Shown here: piece after piece, positions 47,336 to 56,300 of the stretch
Layout: each line of letters opens with the position of its first letter
Position numbering within the stretch: position 1 is the first letter of the stretch
Assembly (NCBI GenBank): GCA_049841135.1
Contig: JASGHK010000008.1
Span: 186,001 to 250,000 of the forward strand
DNA: 64,000 nucleotides
Reading direction: 5' to 3'
Source of the DNA: JACRCT01 sp049841135
GTDB taxonomy: Bacteria; Myxococcota; Myxococcia; Myxococcales; UBA5297
Translations under genes and position numbers: made by a program
Notes under the pieces: model-generated
Seen by the model: the letters and a program-made list of their open reading frames with translations, nothing else
Told to the model about the DNA's origin: nothing
Databases searched by the model: none

Positions 47336-49933
47336 CTACCGGGGACTCGGTCCCGCCTTCTCCGCCAGCCACCGCTCGATCCAGCCACGCCGGAAGGCAT
47401 CCTCCGCTCCCTGCAACAGCGCGAGCGACTGGCGTGCGATCCCCAGCGCGGAGTTGCGGTCCTCGCCCGTCTCCCACAGGGCCATCGCCAGCGCCATGTC
47501 GCAGAAGACGCGCGGGTAGACGTCGGGGTGCCCAGAGGCGGTCTTCGCGGCCTCCTTCGCCAAGGGCAGCGCCTCCTTCGCCCGGCCCTGGCGGACCAGG
47601 ACGCGCGCCTGTCCGGCGCGGATCTCCGCACGCAGCATCTCGTCGTCGCCGGTCAAGGCCGCGAGCGCCGCGGCGTAGGTCACCCCGGCCTCCTCCAGCC
47701 GGCCGAGGTCCTCGAGGGCCTCGCCTTCGACGAGCCCCAGCCAGGCGGCATACGCACCCGGCTCCTCGCCGACGGACCGCAACAGCTTGCGCGCCTCGCC
47801 CACCGCCTGGAGCGCCTCGGACGAGCGCCCGAGGTTCGACTGCACGATGGCGAGGTTCCCCCAGGTCGCGGCGGCGTGGACCGGCTGCTTGAAGGGATCC
47901 CTCTCGTAGAGCTCGAGCGCCCGCCGGTACTCGGCTGCGGCGCGCGTCCGCTCGCCAGCCACTTCCAACGCTGCGGCGTAGTCGTTGAGGGCGTCCCCGA
48001 GCTGGTCGACCCCGTAGAGCTCGCCGGTCAGCTCCGCCATCTTCGCGCAGTGGGGGAGCGCCTCCTTCTTGAGCTGCGGCTCAACTCGAGCGGAGTAGGC
48101 GTTGCAGAACGCCAGCTCCACGTCGATGGCGAGCCGGCGCGGGCTGCCCGTCCGCTCCAGCCAGGCCTGGGCATCGAGCGCGGCCTCGGTCGCCTCCGCG
48201 CCACGGAACAGGTTGACCGCGAGCGCGGAGGCCAGCCGGGCGCGCGCGCTGAGGCTGGCCTCGTCGTCCCCGGAGCGGTCCGCGTCGCGGACGGCCTCGC
48301 GCAGGACCCGCACCGACTCCTCGACCTCGCCGCGGCTGCCGAGGGCCATCGAGCGCAGCTCCAGCAGCGCGGCCGCTTCGGCCCACGCGCCCTCGGCCTC
48401 GAACCGGGGCACCGTCTCGGCGGTGCGCTGTAGGACGTCGGCGTGCTGCCCCGACTCCAGCGCCAGCTGCACCTCCACCACCAGCCGCTGCTGCTCGGTC
48501 CGCAAGTCAGAAGCGATCCGGCGAGGCCGGCGCGAGCGCTCCACGCACTCCGCCGGCGCGAGCAGCTGCAGCAGCAGCCGCCGCGTGACGCCCCCCAGGT
48601 CCGGCGACGGCCGCTCGAGCCGGCTCACGACCCCCTCCGCCCTCAGCTCCGAGCGGCCCAGGCAGCGCAGCTCCTCGGCGTTCTGGGCCCCGGCGCGCTG
48701 GGCCCGGCAGGCCTGCTCCTGGGCGACACCCCAGGCACGGGCATCGGCGTCGAGCGCCGCGAGCGTGGCCGCGAGCGCCTCCGGGGCCAGCCCTGCGGCC
48801 CTCAAGTTGGCGGAGACGCCTTCGCGGCGAGCGGGGCTCCAGCGCCGCTGCACGGCGGCTCGCGCCTCGCGGCCGCACAGCGTCTGCTGCCGGTAGAGCC
48901 AGGCGCCGGAAGCGCCGACCAGGCCCACGGCCAGGAACACCGAGACCGCCCGGGCCGCCGCGCGCCGGACCTTCGCGGCCGGGTCGCGGCGCAGCTCGCG
49001 CAAGAGATCGGCGAGCGACGGGAAGCGGTCCGCGGGCTGCCGGGAGAGGCCGCGCGCGAGCACCTGCCGCAGGTGGGCCGGGACCGCCTTGGGCAGCGCG
49101 GACAGGTCGGGGGCGCCCAAGAGCACGCTGGCCCGCAGCGACTCGAAGTCGTTGCCCGCGAAGGGCAGACGCCCGGCGAGCGCCTCGAACAGCGCCGCGC
49201 AGAGGCTGAACTGGTCGGTGCGGGCGTCGGTGGGGTTGCCCACGAACTGCTCGGGGGCCATGTACGCCGGCGTCCCCGCAACCGTGCCGCCGACGGTCAC
49301 CTCCACCGAGGTCCTGGGCGCCACCGCGCGGGCGACCGAGCCCTCTCCCGCGTCGCGGGGCTCGACCCGGGCCAGCCCGAAGTCGGTGACGCGCACGCGC
49401 CCCAGGCGGTCCACCAGCACGTTCTGTGGCTTGAAGTCGCGGTGCACCAACCCGGCCGCGTGGGCCGCCGCCAACCCCTCTCCGGCGGTGGCGAAGGCGT
49501 CCACGATCTGCCGGACGCTGCGCTCGGAGGAAGCTAGCCACTGCGCCAGCGTCTGGCCGTCCACGAGCTCCATGGCCAGGAAGACCTGCTCGCCGTAGAA
49601 GCCCGCGTCGTAGACCGTCACCGCGTTGGGGTGGTTCAGGCGGGCCATCGCCTGCGCCTCGCGCAACAGGCGCGCCCGGGCCACCTCCGCGCCCGCGGAG
49701 TCCACCTTGAGGAGCTTGAGCGCGACCTTGCGGTTGAGCTCGGGGTCGTAGGCGGCGTAGACCGCGCCCATGCCGCCCTCGCCGACGAGCTCCAGCACCA
49801 GGTAGCGGCCCACGGCGGTGCCGCGGGCGAGCCCGGGGGCAGCGCTCGCGCGCTCGCCGGAGACGGCGGTGTCGGCGAGCGAGGTCCGCGCGGGGGCCGA
49901 CGGGGGCGGGGCGAGTGGGTCCGGGGCGGCCAC
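47336..49933 (-). CDS. Transmembrane Ser/Thr protein kinase with TPR repeats
   Basis: An 865-residue eukaryote-like kinase. It has a Pro/Ala-rich leader and a kinase domain (about 42-300) with the glycine loop GEGGMGAVYAAYD, VALKLLK, LVHRDFKPQNVLV, VTDFGLA and YMAPEQF. One transmembrane segment follows (about 324-345, FLAVGLVGASGAWLYR). A 500-residue C-terminal TPR/Ala-rich region has TPR-like repeats such as ARAAAEYRRALELYERDP. All catalytic residues are intact. The GTG start lies three bases after the MCP stop, with an AAGGTG site in the MCP end, so they are translated together. The extracytoplasmic TPRs may sense envelope proteins. Confidence 0.85.
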   Translation of the reverse strand: MAAPDPLAPPPSAPARTSLADTAVSGERASAAPGLARGTAVGRYLVLELVGEGGMGAVYAAYDPELNRKVALKLLKVDSAGAEVARARLLREAQAMARLNHPNAVTVYDAGFYGEQVFLAMELVDGQTLAQWLASSERSVRQIVDAFATAGEGLAAAHAAGLVHRDFKPQNVLVDRLGRVRVTDFGLARVEPRDAGEGSVARAVAPRTSVEVTVGGTVAGTPAYMAPEQFVGNPTDARTDQFSLCAALFEALAGRLPFAGNDFESLRASVLLGAPDLSALPKAVPAHLRQVLARGLSRQPADRFPSLADLLRELRRDPAAKVRRAAARAVSVFLAVGLVGASGAWLYRQQTLCGREARAAVQRRWSPARREGVSANLRAAGLAPEALAATLAALDADARAWGVAQEQACRAQRAGAQNAEELRCLGRSELRAEGVVSRLERPSPDLGGVTRRLLLQLLAPAECVERSRRPRRIASDLRTEQQRLVVEVQLALESGQHADVLQRTAETVPRFEAEGAWAEAAALLELRSMALGSRGEVEESVRVLREAVRDADRSGDDEASLSARARLASALAVNLFRGAEATEAALDAQAWLERTGSPRRLAIDVELAFCNAYSARVEPQLKKEALPHCAKMAELTGELYGVDQLGDALNDYAAALEVAGERTRAAAEYRRALELYERDPFKQPVHAAATWGNLAIVQSNLGRSSEALQAVGEARKLLRSVGEEPGAYAAWLGLVEGEALEDLGRLEEAGVTYAAALAALTGDDEMLRAEIRAGQARVLVRQGRAKEALPLAKEAAKTASGHPDVYPRVFCDMALAMALWETGEDRNSALGIARQSLALLQGAEDAFRRGWIERWLAEKAGPSPR

Positions 49934-49936
49934 GCG

Positions 49937-52048
49937 CTACACCTTGAACCTGCGCACCTCGTCGCGCAGCACCTCGGCCTGCTGCGCCAGGGTGTCGATG
50001 GCCCGCTCCAGCTCCTTCATCGACAGGTTCTGCTGGTCGGCGACGCCCTTGATGGACTCCACGGCGCGCATCACCTGCTCGCTGCCCTTGGTCTGCTCCT
50101 TCTGGGCGTTGTTCAGGTGGGTGACCATCTCGTTGATGTTCTCGATGGAGTGCGTGATCTGCTTGCTGCCGCGCGCCTGCTCCTGGCTCGAGCGCTCGAC
50201 GTGCTTGGTGATCGACTTCATCTTCTCCGCCGACTTCATGATCTGCTCGCTGCCCTTGGCGAGCTCGGCGGTGGACTTGGCGATCTGCTGCACGGTCTGG
50301 TCGATGCGGTTGATGGCGTTGGTCACCTGCTTGCTGCCGCGGGCCTGCTCCACCGTCGCCCGGGCGATGGCCTTGACCATCTGCGTGGCCTTGGCGGACG
50401 AGTCGCTGATCTTCTTGAGCGCCCCGCTGGTGTCGCCGCCCAGGCGCACGCCGTCGTCGACGGCCTTGACGCCGCGCTCCATGGCCTCGATGGCGTTCTT
50501 GGACTCGTCCTGGACGCCCTTGATCAGCGCGCTGATCTCCTTGGTCGAGGCGCCGGTGCGCTCGGCCAGGTCCTTGATCTCGTCGGCGACCACCGCGAAG
50601 CCCTTGCCGTGCTCGCCGGCCTGGGCGGCGATGATGGCGGCGTTGAGGGCCAAGAGGTTGGTCTGCTCGGCGACGTCGTCGATGACGTTGAGGATGTTGC
50701 CGATGGTGCCGATCTTCTTGCCCAGGCTCTCGATGACCTCCGCGGCCTGCTTGGAGGACTCCTTGATCTTGTCGATGCCGACCAGCGTCTTCTGCAGCGT
50801 GAGCACGCCGAAGTTGGCGTCCTCGCTCACCGTCTCCGAGAGCCGCGCGGTCTCGTTGGCGTTGGTCTCCACCTGGCCGATGGAGACGTCCATCTCGTTC
50901 ATCGACGAGCTGGTCTCGCCGGAGGAGGAGGACAGCTCCTCGATGTTGGCGGCGACCTCGCGGATGGAGAAGGTCATCTGCCCGATGGCGGCGGTGGTCT
51001 CCTCGACGCTGGCGGACAGGCCCTGGATGTTCTCGGCCACCTCGTTGTTGGTGGCGGCCATCTCCATGATCGAGGTGCTGCTCTCCTCGGCGCTGCCGGC
51101 CAGGACCTCCACGTTCTCGGCGATGGACTTGAGGCTGGCGATCATCTCCTCCATCGAGCTGGAGGTCTCGTCGACGCTCTGGGCGGTGGTCGCCGCGCCC
51201 TTGGCCACCACGTCGCCGGTGTGGCTGATCTTCTCGATGACCGTGGCCACCGACTCGCTGACGCCCTTCACGCGCGAGAGCGTGGTCCGCAGGTTCTCGC
51301 CGGTGCGGTTGAGCGCGTCGGAGAGCTGGCCGAACTCGACCCCGCCGATGCCCTTGACCTGCTCGGTCAGGTCGCAGTCGCTGATCTTCTTCGCCACGCC
51401 CATCATCGACTCCAGCGGCGCGGTGATGAACTGCCGGCTGATGAAGGCCAGCACCACGAAGAACACGATCACGCCGACCACGAAGACGACGACCATGGTG
51501 GACAGCACGCTGCCCAGCACCGCCGTCACCTGCCGGTCGGAGAGCAGCACCACCGCGTAGCCCACCACCCGCTCGTCGCTGGCGCCCAGCTGGTCGATGC
51601 GCCGCTCGCGGGCGGCTTGCGCATAGAGGATGTGGCCGGTGCCCAGGTCGGCCGGCTCGTCGGTGCGCTCGAAGGTGCGGCCGCGCTTGCGCGACTCGTC
51701 CACCAGCGCCCGCAGCCGGGCCAGCGCCGCCTCCGACAGCGCCGGGTCCACGCCGCTGGTGGCGGTGATGCTGAAGTCCGACTTGACCAGGATGACGTGC
51801 CCCTCGCTCGAGGAGAGCTGCACCGAGCGCATCGCCTCGGCGCCCTGCAGCTCGCTCTGGAAGGGCAGCGCGCTGCGCTCGGCCAGCGAGCGGGCGAGGT
51901 CGGCGCCGCGGGCGTTGAGGCTGGCGCGCAGCGAGTCCTTGACCCGGCTGGTGACGAACCAGGCGGTGGTGATGAGCAGCACCGCCAGCAGCAGGCTGAA
52001 CGAGCCGAAGATGATGTTGCGCAGCTTGGCGCGGTGCAGCCAGCTCAT
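49937..52048 (-). CDS. Methyl-accepting chemotaxis-type receptor
   Basis: A 703-residue membrane chemoreceptor. TM1 (IIFGSFSLLLAVLLITTAWF) is followed by an extracytoplasmic domain of about 125 residues (sCache-like), TM2 (VVVFVVGVIVFFVVLAF) and a HAMP segment (SRQFITAPLESMMG). A long methyl-accepting coiled coil then carries the conserved hairpin tip (GKGFAVVADEIKDLAERTG). The C-terminus (EVRRFKV) lacks a CheR-tethering pentapeptide. The ATG at 52048 has AAGAGG six bases upstream, although the frame reaches 52108. Its operon partners are a periplasmic binding protein and a Ser/Thr kinase, so the signalling target may be the kinase rather than a flagellum. Confidence 0.88.
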   Translation of the reverse strand: MSWLHRAKLRNIIFGSFSLLLAVLLITTAWFVTSRVKDSLRASLNARGADLARSLAERSALPFQSELQGAEAMRSVQLSSSEGHVILVKSDFSITATSGVDPALSEAALARLRALVDESRKRGRTFERTDEPADLGTGHILYAQAARERRIDQLGASDERVVGYAVVLLSDRQVTAVLGSVLSTMVVVFVVGVIVFFVVLAFISRQFITAPLESMMGVAKKISDCDLTEQVKGIGGVEFGQLSDALNRTGENLRTTLSRVKGVSESVATVIEKISHTGDVVAKGAATTAQSVDETSSSMEEMIASLKSIAENVEVLAGSAEESSTSIMEMAATNNEVAENIQGLSASVEETTAAIGQMTFSIREVAANIEELSSSSGETSSSMNEMDVSIGQVETNANETARLSETVSEDANFGVLTLQKTLVGIDKIKESSKQAAEVIESLGKKIGTIGNILNVIDDVAEQTNLLALNAAIIAAQAGEHGKGFAVVADEIKDLAERTGASTKEISALIKGVQDESKNAIEAMERGVKAVDDGVRLGGDTSGALKKISDSSAKATQMVKAIARATVEQARGSKQVTNAINRIDQTVQQIAKSTAELAKGSEQIMKSAEKMKSITKHVERSSQEQARGSKQITHSIENINEMVTHLNNAQKEQTKGSEQVMRAVESIKGVADQQNLSMKELERAIDTLAQQAEVLRDEVRRFKV

Positions 52049-52109
52049 GTGGACCTCTTCCCGGCGCGACGAGTCTAAGGGAGGCGATGGGCGCCGGAAG
52101 CGCGCCATC

Positions 52110-53033
52110 CTACTGCACCTGGACCGCTTCTTTGAGCGCCTCCTGCGGCAGGCTGACGCCCAGCGCCCGCGCCGTGCCCAGGTTGACGACCAGCTTGAAG
52201 CGCGGCTGCGCGGCCGAGAGCTCGCCGGGCTTCTTGCCCTCCGACAGCGCGCGCGCCAGCCGCGCCGCCTCGATGCCCACCGCCTCGAAGTCCGGCGAGA
52301 GAGACAGCAGCGCGCCGCGGCGCACGAACTCGTCGCTGAAGGCCACCAGCGGCACGCGCTTGGCCATGGCCGACTCCAGCATCAGCCGGAAGGTGTCGGC
52401 GGTGACCACGGTGGGGTCGGCCAGCAACCAGAGCGCCTGCGCCCGGGGCAGCACCTCGCGCAGCGCCTCGGGGAAGGCCGCCGCCGAGCTCGCCGGCGCG
52501 GCGACGAGGGAGAGCGAGAGCGCCTCGGCCGCAGCCTGGGCCTCCTTGACCTCGGCGCTCGACCGCGCCGGGTTGTAGACCAGGCCCACGGTCTTGGCCG
52601 CGGGCAGCAGCCGCTTGAGCTCGGCGAGCTGGACCTTGGCGGGGATCTCCAGGGGGACGCCGACCAGGTTGGGCCCGCCGACGCCGTTGGCCTTGGCATC
52701 CAGGACCATGCAGTAGACGACCGGCACCCCCGCGAGCTCCTGCGCCGCCTTGGCCGCGCGCGCGCCCACCGCCACCACCAGCTGCGGGCGCTCGGCCTGG
52801 ACCCGCGCGAGCGCGTCCTCCTCGAACTCCATCACGTGCGTCGCCACCGGACCGTCCCAGGCGCGCTTGAACGCCGCCAGGGCCTGCTGGTACGGGGCGG
52901 CGCTCTGGGCGACGAGGGCGCTCACGCGCGGCGGAGCAGCCCGGGCCGGCAGCGGCCAAGCCAGGGCGGCCGCGGCGAGGAGCGCGGCGGCGGCGAGTCT
53001 CGAAGCAGCCCCCCCGGAGATGCGTGGGCGCAT
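52110..53033 (-). CDS. ABC-type periplasmic binding protein (ABC_sub_bind family)
   Basis: A 307-residue exported protein (signal LAAAALLAAAALAWPLPARA). It is of the ABC_sub_bind/TrpX type: VSALVAQSAAPYQQALAAFK, QLVVAVGARAAKAAQEL, PVVYCMVLD, KTVGLVYNPARS, and the C-terminal GTARALGVSLPQEAL typical of the family. No permease or ATPase gene is nearby. Instead, it is 61 bases upstream of the MCP and may bring the ligand for that receptor. The ATG at 53033 has GGAG upstream; an earlier ATG at 53075 is possible. Ligand unknown; relatives bind amino acids or small organics. Confidence 0.85.
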   Translation of the reverse strand: MRPRISGGAASRLAAAALLAAAALAWPLPARAAPPRVSALVAQSAAPYQQALAAFKRAWDGPVATHVMEFEEDALARVQAERPQLVVAVGARAAKAAQELAGVPVVYCMVLDAKANGVGGPNLVGVPLEIPAKVQLAELKRLLPAAKTVGLVYNPARSSAEVKEAQAAAEALSLSLVAAPASSAAAFPEALREVLPRAQALWLLADPTVVTADTFRLMLESAMAKRVPLVAFSDEFVRRGALLSLSPDFEAVGIEAARLARALSEGKKPGELSAAQPRFKLVVNLGTARALGVSLPQEALKEAVQVQ

Positions 53034-53127
53034 CGGAGGCTCTCCCAGGTGCACGGGCGAAGTGCGGATCTTCATAGCTGCCCGCGCTCCCGAAGTCGAT
53101 AGCCGCCCGCCCCACCCGAATAGGAGA

Positions 53128-53159
53128 GCGCCCGCACGGCCGGCTGGCCATGCGGGCGC
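53128..53159 (-). terminator. Hairpin after the giant Cys-rich lipoprotein gene
   Basis: GCGCCCGCA and TGCGGGCGC pair perfectly, then one mismatch, then GGCC pairs with GGCC around GGCT. It begins 11 bases after the stop codon at 53171, in the direction of transcription. No T-run follows. Confidence 0.7.
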
Positions 53160-53170
53160 CCTGGAGTGGG

Positions 53171-56068
53171 CTACTGGCAGTAACCCGAGTTCATGCCGCC
53201 GGTGGTGCAGGTGCCGCTGGCGCAGTAGTTGCCCAGGCAGCAGCGCTGGGTCGTCGCGCCGCAGCTCTGGCACTGGTTCTGGGCGCAGATGAAGCCGGTG
53301 CCGCACCAGGCACCGCCGGTGCCGGGGCAGCAGGCCTGTCCGGAGCCGCCGCAGGCGACGCACACCTGGTTGAAGTTCGAGGTCGTGTAGGCCTCGGTGC
53401 AGCCGTTGATGGGGCAACGGTCCTCGCCCAGGCCGCCGCAGGGATCGCCCTGGCTCTCGCAGCTGCCCTGGACGCAGGCCCCCTCGCCGCCGGTGCAGGC
53501 CGCGCCGCTGGCGAGGCAGAGGCCGTCGCGGTCGCAGCACCCGCCCCCTTCGCAGGCGATGCCGTCGCAGCAGGGCTGCCCGGCTCCGCCGCAGGCCTGG
53601 CAACGGTCGCCGTTGTTGGCCGCCGGCGCGCAGACCGTGCCCGCCGCGGTGCAGAAGTCGCTGCCGCGCTGGCTGACGCAGCAGGCCTGGCCGAGCCCGC
53701 CGCAGGTGGTGTTGCCGGAGGTGCACCCCGTGGCGCCGCAGGTGCCGAAGGCGCCGGTGCAGGCGGCCCCCGAGGCCACGCAGACCGAGCCCGAGCAGCA
53801 GCTGGTGCCGCCGCAGGTGGCGTCCGGGCAGCAGGCCTTGCCGTCGGAGCCGCACTCGACGAACTGGCCGCTGGAGCAGATGAGCCCGGAGGCCGAGCCC
53901 GAGGCCCCGTCGGGGACGCAGGTGTTGCTGGCGGTGTCGACGCAACCGCCGCCCACGCAGGTCGGCGGGGTGCCCGGGCAGGGCGCCTGGAAGGGCCCGC
54001 CGCAGGACTCGCACGCGCCGCTGGCGCCGCACACCGCGCCGGTGCCGCAGGCCGCGCCGGGGGCGACACAGGCGCCGCCGGTGCAGCAGCCGCCGGTGCA
54101 GCTGTTGCCGGCGCAGCAGGCGTTGCCCACGACGCCGCAGGTCTTGCAGGTGCCGCCCTGGCAGGTGGTGCCCGCCGCGGTGCAGGTGCTGAGCAGGCAG
54201 CAGGGACCGTCCAGGCCGCCGCAGGTCCCGCAGGCGCCGTCGGTGCAGGTGGCGCCGCCGGTGCAGGTGCCGCCGGGGGCGATGCAGGTGCCATTGGTGA
54301 CGGCGGTGGCTCCGACGCAGCAGCCGCCGGTCTCGCAGCCGTTGTTGGCGCAGCAGGCGCTGCCCGCCGTGCCGCAGGCCGCGCAGGTCCCCAGGGCGTT
54401 GCAGATCGCCCCGGTGTTGCAGGCCCGGCCGGAACAGCAGGGGCTGCCGGCGGCGCCGCAGGAGACGCAGGTGTTGTTGTTGCAGACGTTGCCCGTGCCG
54501 CAGGCGCCGCCCGCGCAGCAGGGCCCGCCCGCCGTTCCGCAGGCCGTGCAGGTGCCCCCGCTGCAGACGTTGCCGGCCGAGCAGGCGCCGCCCGCGCAGC
54601 AGGGCTGGGTGGCGCCGCCGCAGGCCTCGCAGGTGCCGTTGACGCAGCGGCCGCCGGCGGCGCAGGCGTTGTTGGCGCAGCAGCCCTCGCCGACCGCACC
54701 GCAGTGCGTGCAGGTGTTGAGGGCGGTGCAGGTGGAGCTGGCGGCGCAGGTGCGGCCGACCGCCACGCAGGTCTTGTTGGCGGGGTCGGTGGTGTTGCAG
54801 CAGCCGGTGTTGCAGGCGTCGCCGGCGCAGCAGGGCTGGCCGGGGCCGCCGCAGCCGGCGCAGGCGCCTCCCGCCAGGCAGAGATCGCCGTCGGAGCAGG
54901 CCGAGCCGACGTTGATGCAGCGGCCGTTGCCGTTCACGTCGCAGCAGCCGGCGGTGCAGGCGTCGCCCGGGCAGCAGACCTCGCCCGCGCCGCCGCAGTT
55001 CTGGCAGGTGCCGTTGCGGCAGGAGGTGCCGGCGGCGGTGCAGGTGTTGTTCGCGCAGCAGGCCGAGCCGGCCGTGCCGCAGGTGGCGCAGGTGCCCAGG
55101 GTGCACAGCGTGCTCGGGGCGGTGCAGACGGTGGGCGGCATCCCGCAGCAGGTCTCGCCCGTGCCGCCGCAGGTGCCGCAGGCACCGGCGGCGCAGGTGC
55201 CGCCGCTGGGGCAGGCGGAGCCGGAGGCGACGCAGGTGCCGCTGTAGCAGCAGCCGCCGGTCTCGCAGGTGTTGGCCGCGCAGCAGGCCTCGCCCGCGCC
55301 GCCGCAGTTGGCGCAGGTGCCGTTGCGGCAGACGAGGTCGGCCCCGGTGCAGGTGTTGCCGGCGCAGCAGGCGTCGCCGACCGAGCCGCAGACGACGCAC
55401 AGGCCGGCGCGGCAGGTGGCGCCGGCGGCGGTGCAGGTGTTGCCCTCGCAGCAGGGCTCGCCGCCCGCGCCGCAGGCGGCGCACTGGCCGGTCGAGCCGC
55501 AGACGAGGCCCGTGCCGCACTCCTGCGCGCCGCCGGTGCAGCAGGCCTGGCCGGCGCCGCCGCAGGGCGGGGCCGCGCAGGTCCCGGCGGTGCAGACCTG
55601 GCCGCCGCCGCAGCTCTGGCCCTCGGCGAGGCAGGAGCCGCCCGAGCAGCAGGCGTTCCCGGTGCAGGTGTTGCCGCCGCAGCAGGTCTGGCCAGGCGCG
55701 CCGCAGGGGACGCACTGGCCGCTCGCGTTGCACAGGCCGCCGCCGGTGCAGACGTTGCCCGGACAGCAGAACTGGCCGTTGGCGCCGCACTCGCCGGCGT
55801 CGTAGTCGATGGAGGCGTCGGGCGGGACGATCGGGTCGGCGTCCGGGAGGTCGACGACGGTCGCGTCGGGCGTCTCGACCACGCCGGTGTCGCCGGCCAC
55901 CACGATCGCGGCGTCGCCCGGCAGCGTTCCGGTGTCGCCGGCCGTGACGATGCCGGTGTCGGAGGTGCTGCCCCCGCCGTCGGCGACGTAGGGCGCCACG
56001 GGCTCGGCGCAGCCAGCAGCCATCACCAGCGCGAGACAGGCTCGCGCCAGAAGCTTTCGCGTCTCCAT
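53171..56068 (-). CDS. Giant Cys-rich repeat lipoprotein
   Basis: A 965-residue lipoprotein (lipobox MAAGC, Cys20) with an Asp/Thr/Val-rich tether of about 70 residues (DTGIVTAGDTG and DATVVDLPDAD). More than 35 tandem modules follow, of the form CGGAGQACCAGNTC or C-x2-C-G-x2-G-x2-CC-x-G-x2-C. Cysteines comprise roughly 15 percent of residues, so a rigid disulphide rod is likely. All modules differ slightly. The ATG at 56068 has GGGAGGTCC at nine bases. The gene lies 229 bases downstream of the vault protein gene and is separated from it by CTTCGGG repeats. Likely a surface-exposed adhesin or stalk; function unproved. Confidence 0.85.
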   Translation of the reverse strand: METRKLLARACLALVMAAGCAEPVAPYVADGGGSTSDTGIVTAGDTGTLPGDAAIVVAGDTGVVETPDATVVDLPDADPIVPPDASIDYDAGECGANGQFCCPGNVCTGGGLCNASGQCVPCGAPGQTCCGGNTCTGNACCSGGSCLAEGQSCGGGQVCTAGTCAAPPCGGAGQACCTGGAQECGTGLVCGSTGQCAACGAGGEPCCEGNTCTAAGATCRAGLCVVCGSVGDACCAGNTCTGADLVCRNGTCANCGGAGEACCAANTCETGGCCYSGTCVASGSACPSGGTCAAGACGTCGGTGETCCGMPPTVCTAPSTLCTLGTCATCGTAGSACCANNTCTAAGTSCRNGTCQNCGGAGEVCCPGDACTAGCCDVNGNGRCINVGSACSDGDLCLAGGACAGCGGPGQPCCAGDACNTGCCNTTDPANKTCVAVGRTCAASSTCTALNTCTHCGAVGEGCCANNACAAGGRCVNGTCEACGGATQPCCAGGACSAGNVCSGGTCTACGTAGGPCCAGGACGTGNVCNNNTCVSCGAAGSPCCSGRACNTGAICNALGTCAACGTAGSACCANNGCETGGCCVGATAVTNGTCIAPGGTCTGGATCTDGACGTCGGLDGPCCLLSTCTAAGTTCQGGTCKTCGVVGNACCAGNSCTGGCCTGGACVAPGAACGTGAVCGASGACESCGGPFQAPCPGTPPTCVGGGCVDTASNTCVPDGASGSASGLICSSGQFVECGSDGKACCPDATCGGTSCCSGSVCVASGAACTGAFGTCGATGCTSGNTTCGGLGQACCVSQRGSDFCTAAGTVCAPAANNGDRCQACGGAGQPCCDGIACEGGGCCDRDGLCLASGAACTGGEGACVQGSCESQGDPCGGLGEDRCPINGCTEAYTTSNFNQVCVACGGSGQACCPGTGGAWCGTGFICAQNQCQSCGATTQRCCLGNYCASGTCTTGGMNSGYCQ

Positions 56069-56161
56069 TTTTCGGACCTCCCGAGGCTTGGTTCCTCGCT
56101 GCTCCGGGCCGGCAGTCCACGGAGCGGACGAAGGCGAGGATACCCCCGGGGCCGTCCCCGG

Positions 56162-56300
56162 CCTAACAAGGGCTTCGGGCTGCGGGCTTCGGGCTTCGGG
56201 TCAAGCCGCGGGTAGAGGTTCTCGAGGGCGTTGCCCGCGTTGTCCCCGGTCAGCTCGCCCGAAGTCCCGAAGTCCCGAAGTCCCGAAGCCCGAAGCCCTA
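56162..56300. repeat. Inverted pair of tandem CTTCGGG repeats at the end of the vault gene
   Basis: GGGCTTCGGGCTGCGGGCTTCGGGCTTCGGG (about 56164-56195) and CCCGAAGTCCCGAAGTCCCGAAGTCCCGAAGCCCGAAG (about 56259-56296) face each other across about 60 bases. They could form a long stem of up to 30 bases at the 3' end of the vault protein mRNA, whose last codons lie in the right-hand arm. It may function as a terminator or processing site. Confidence 0.6.
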
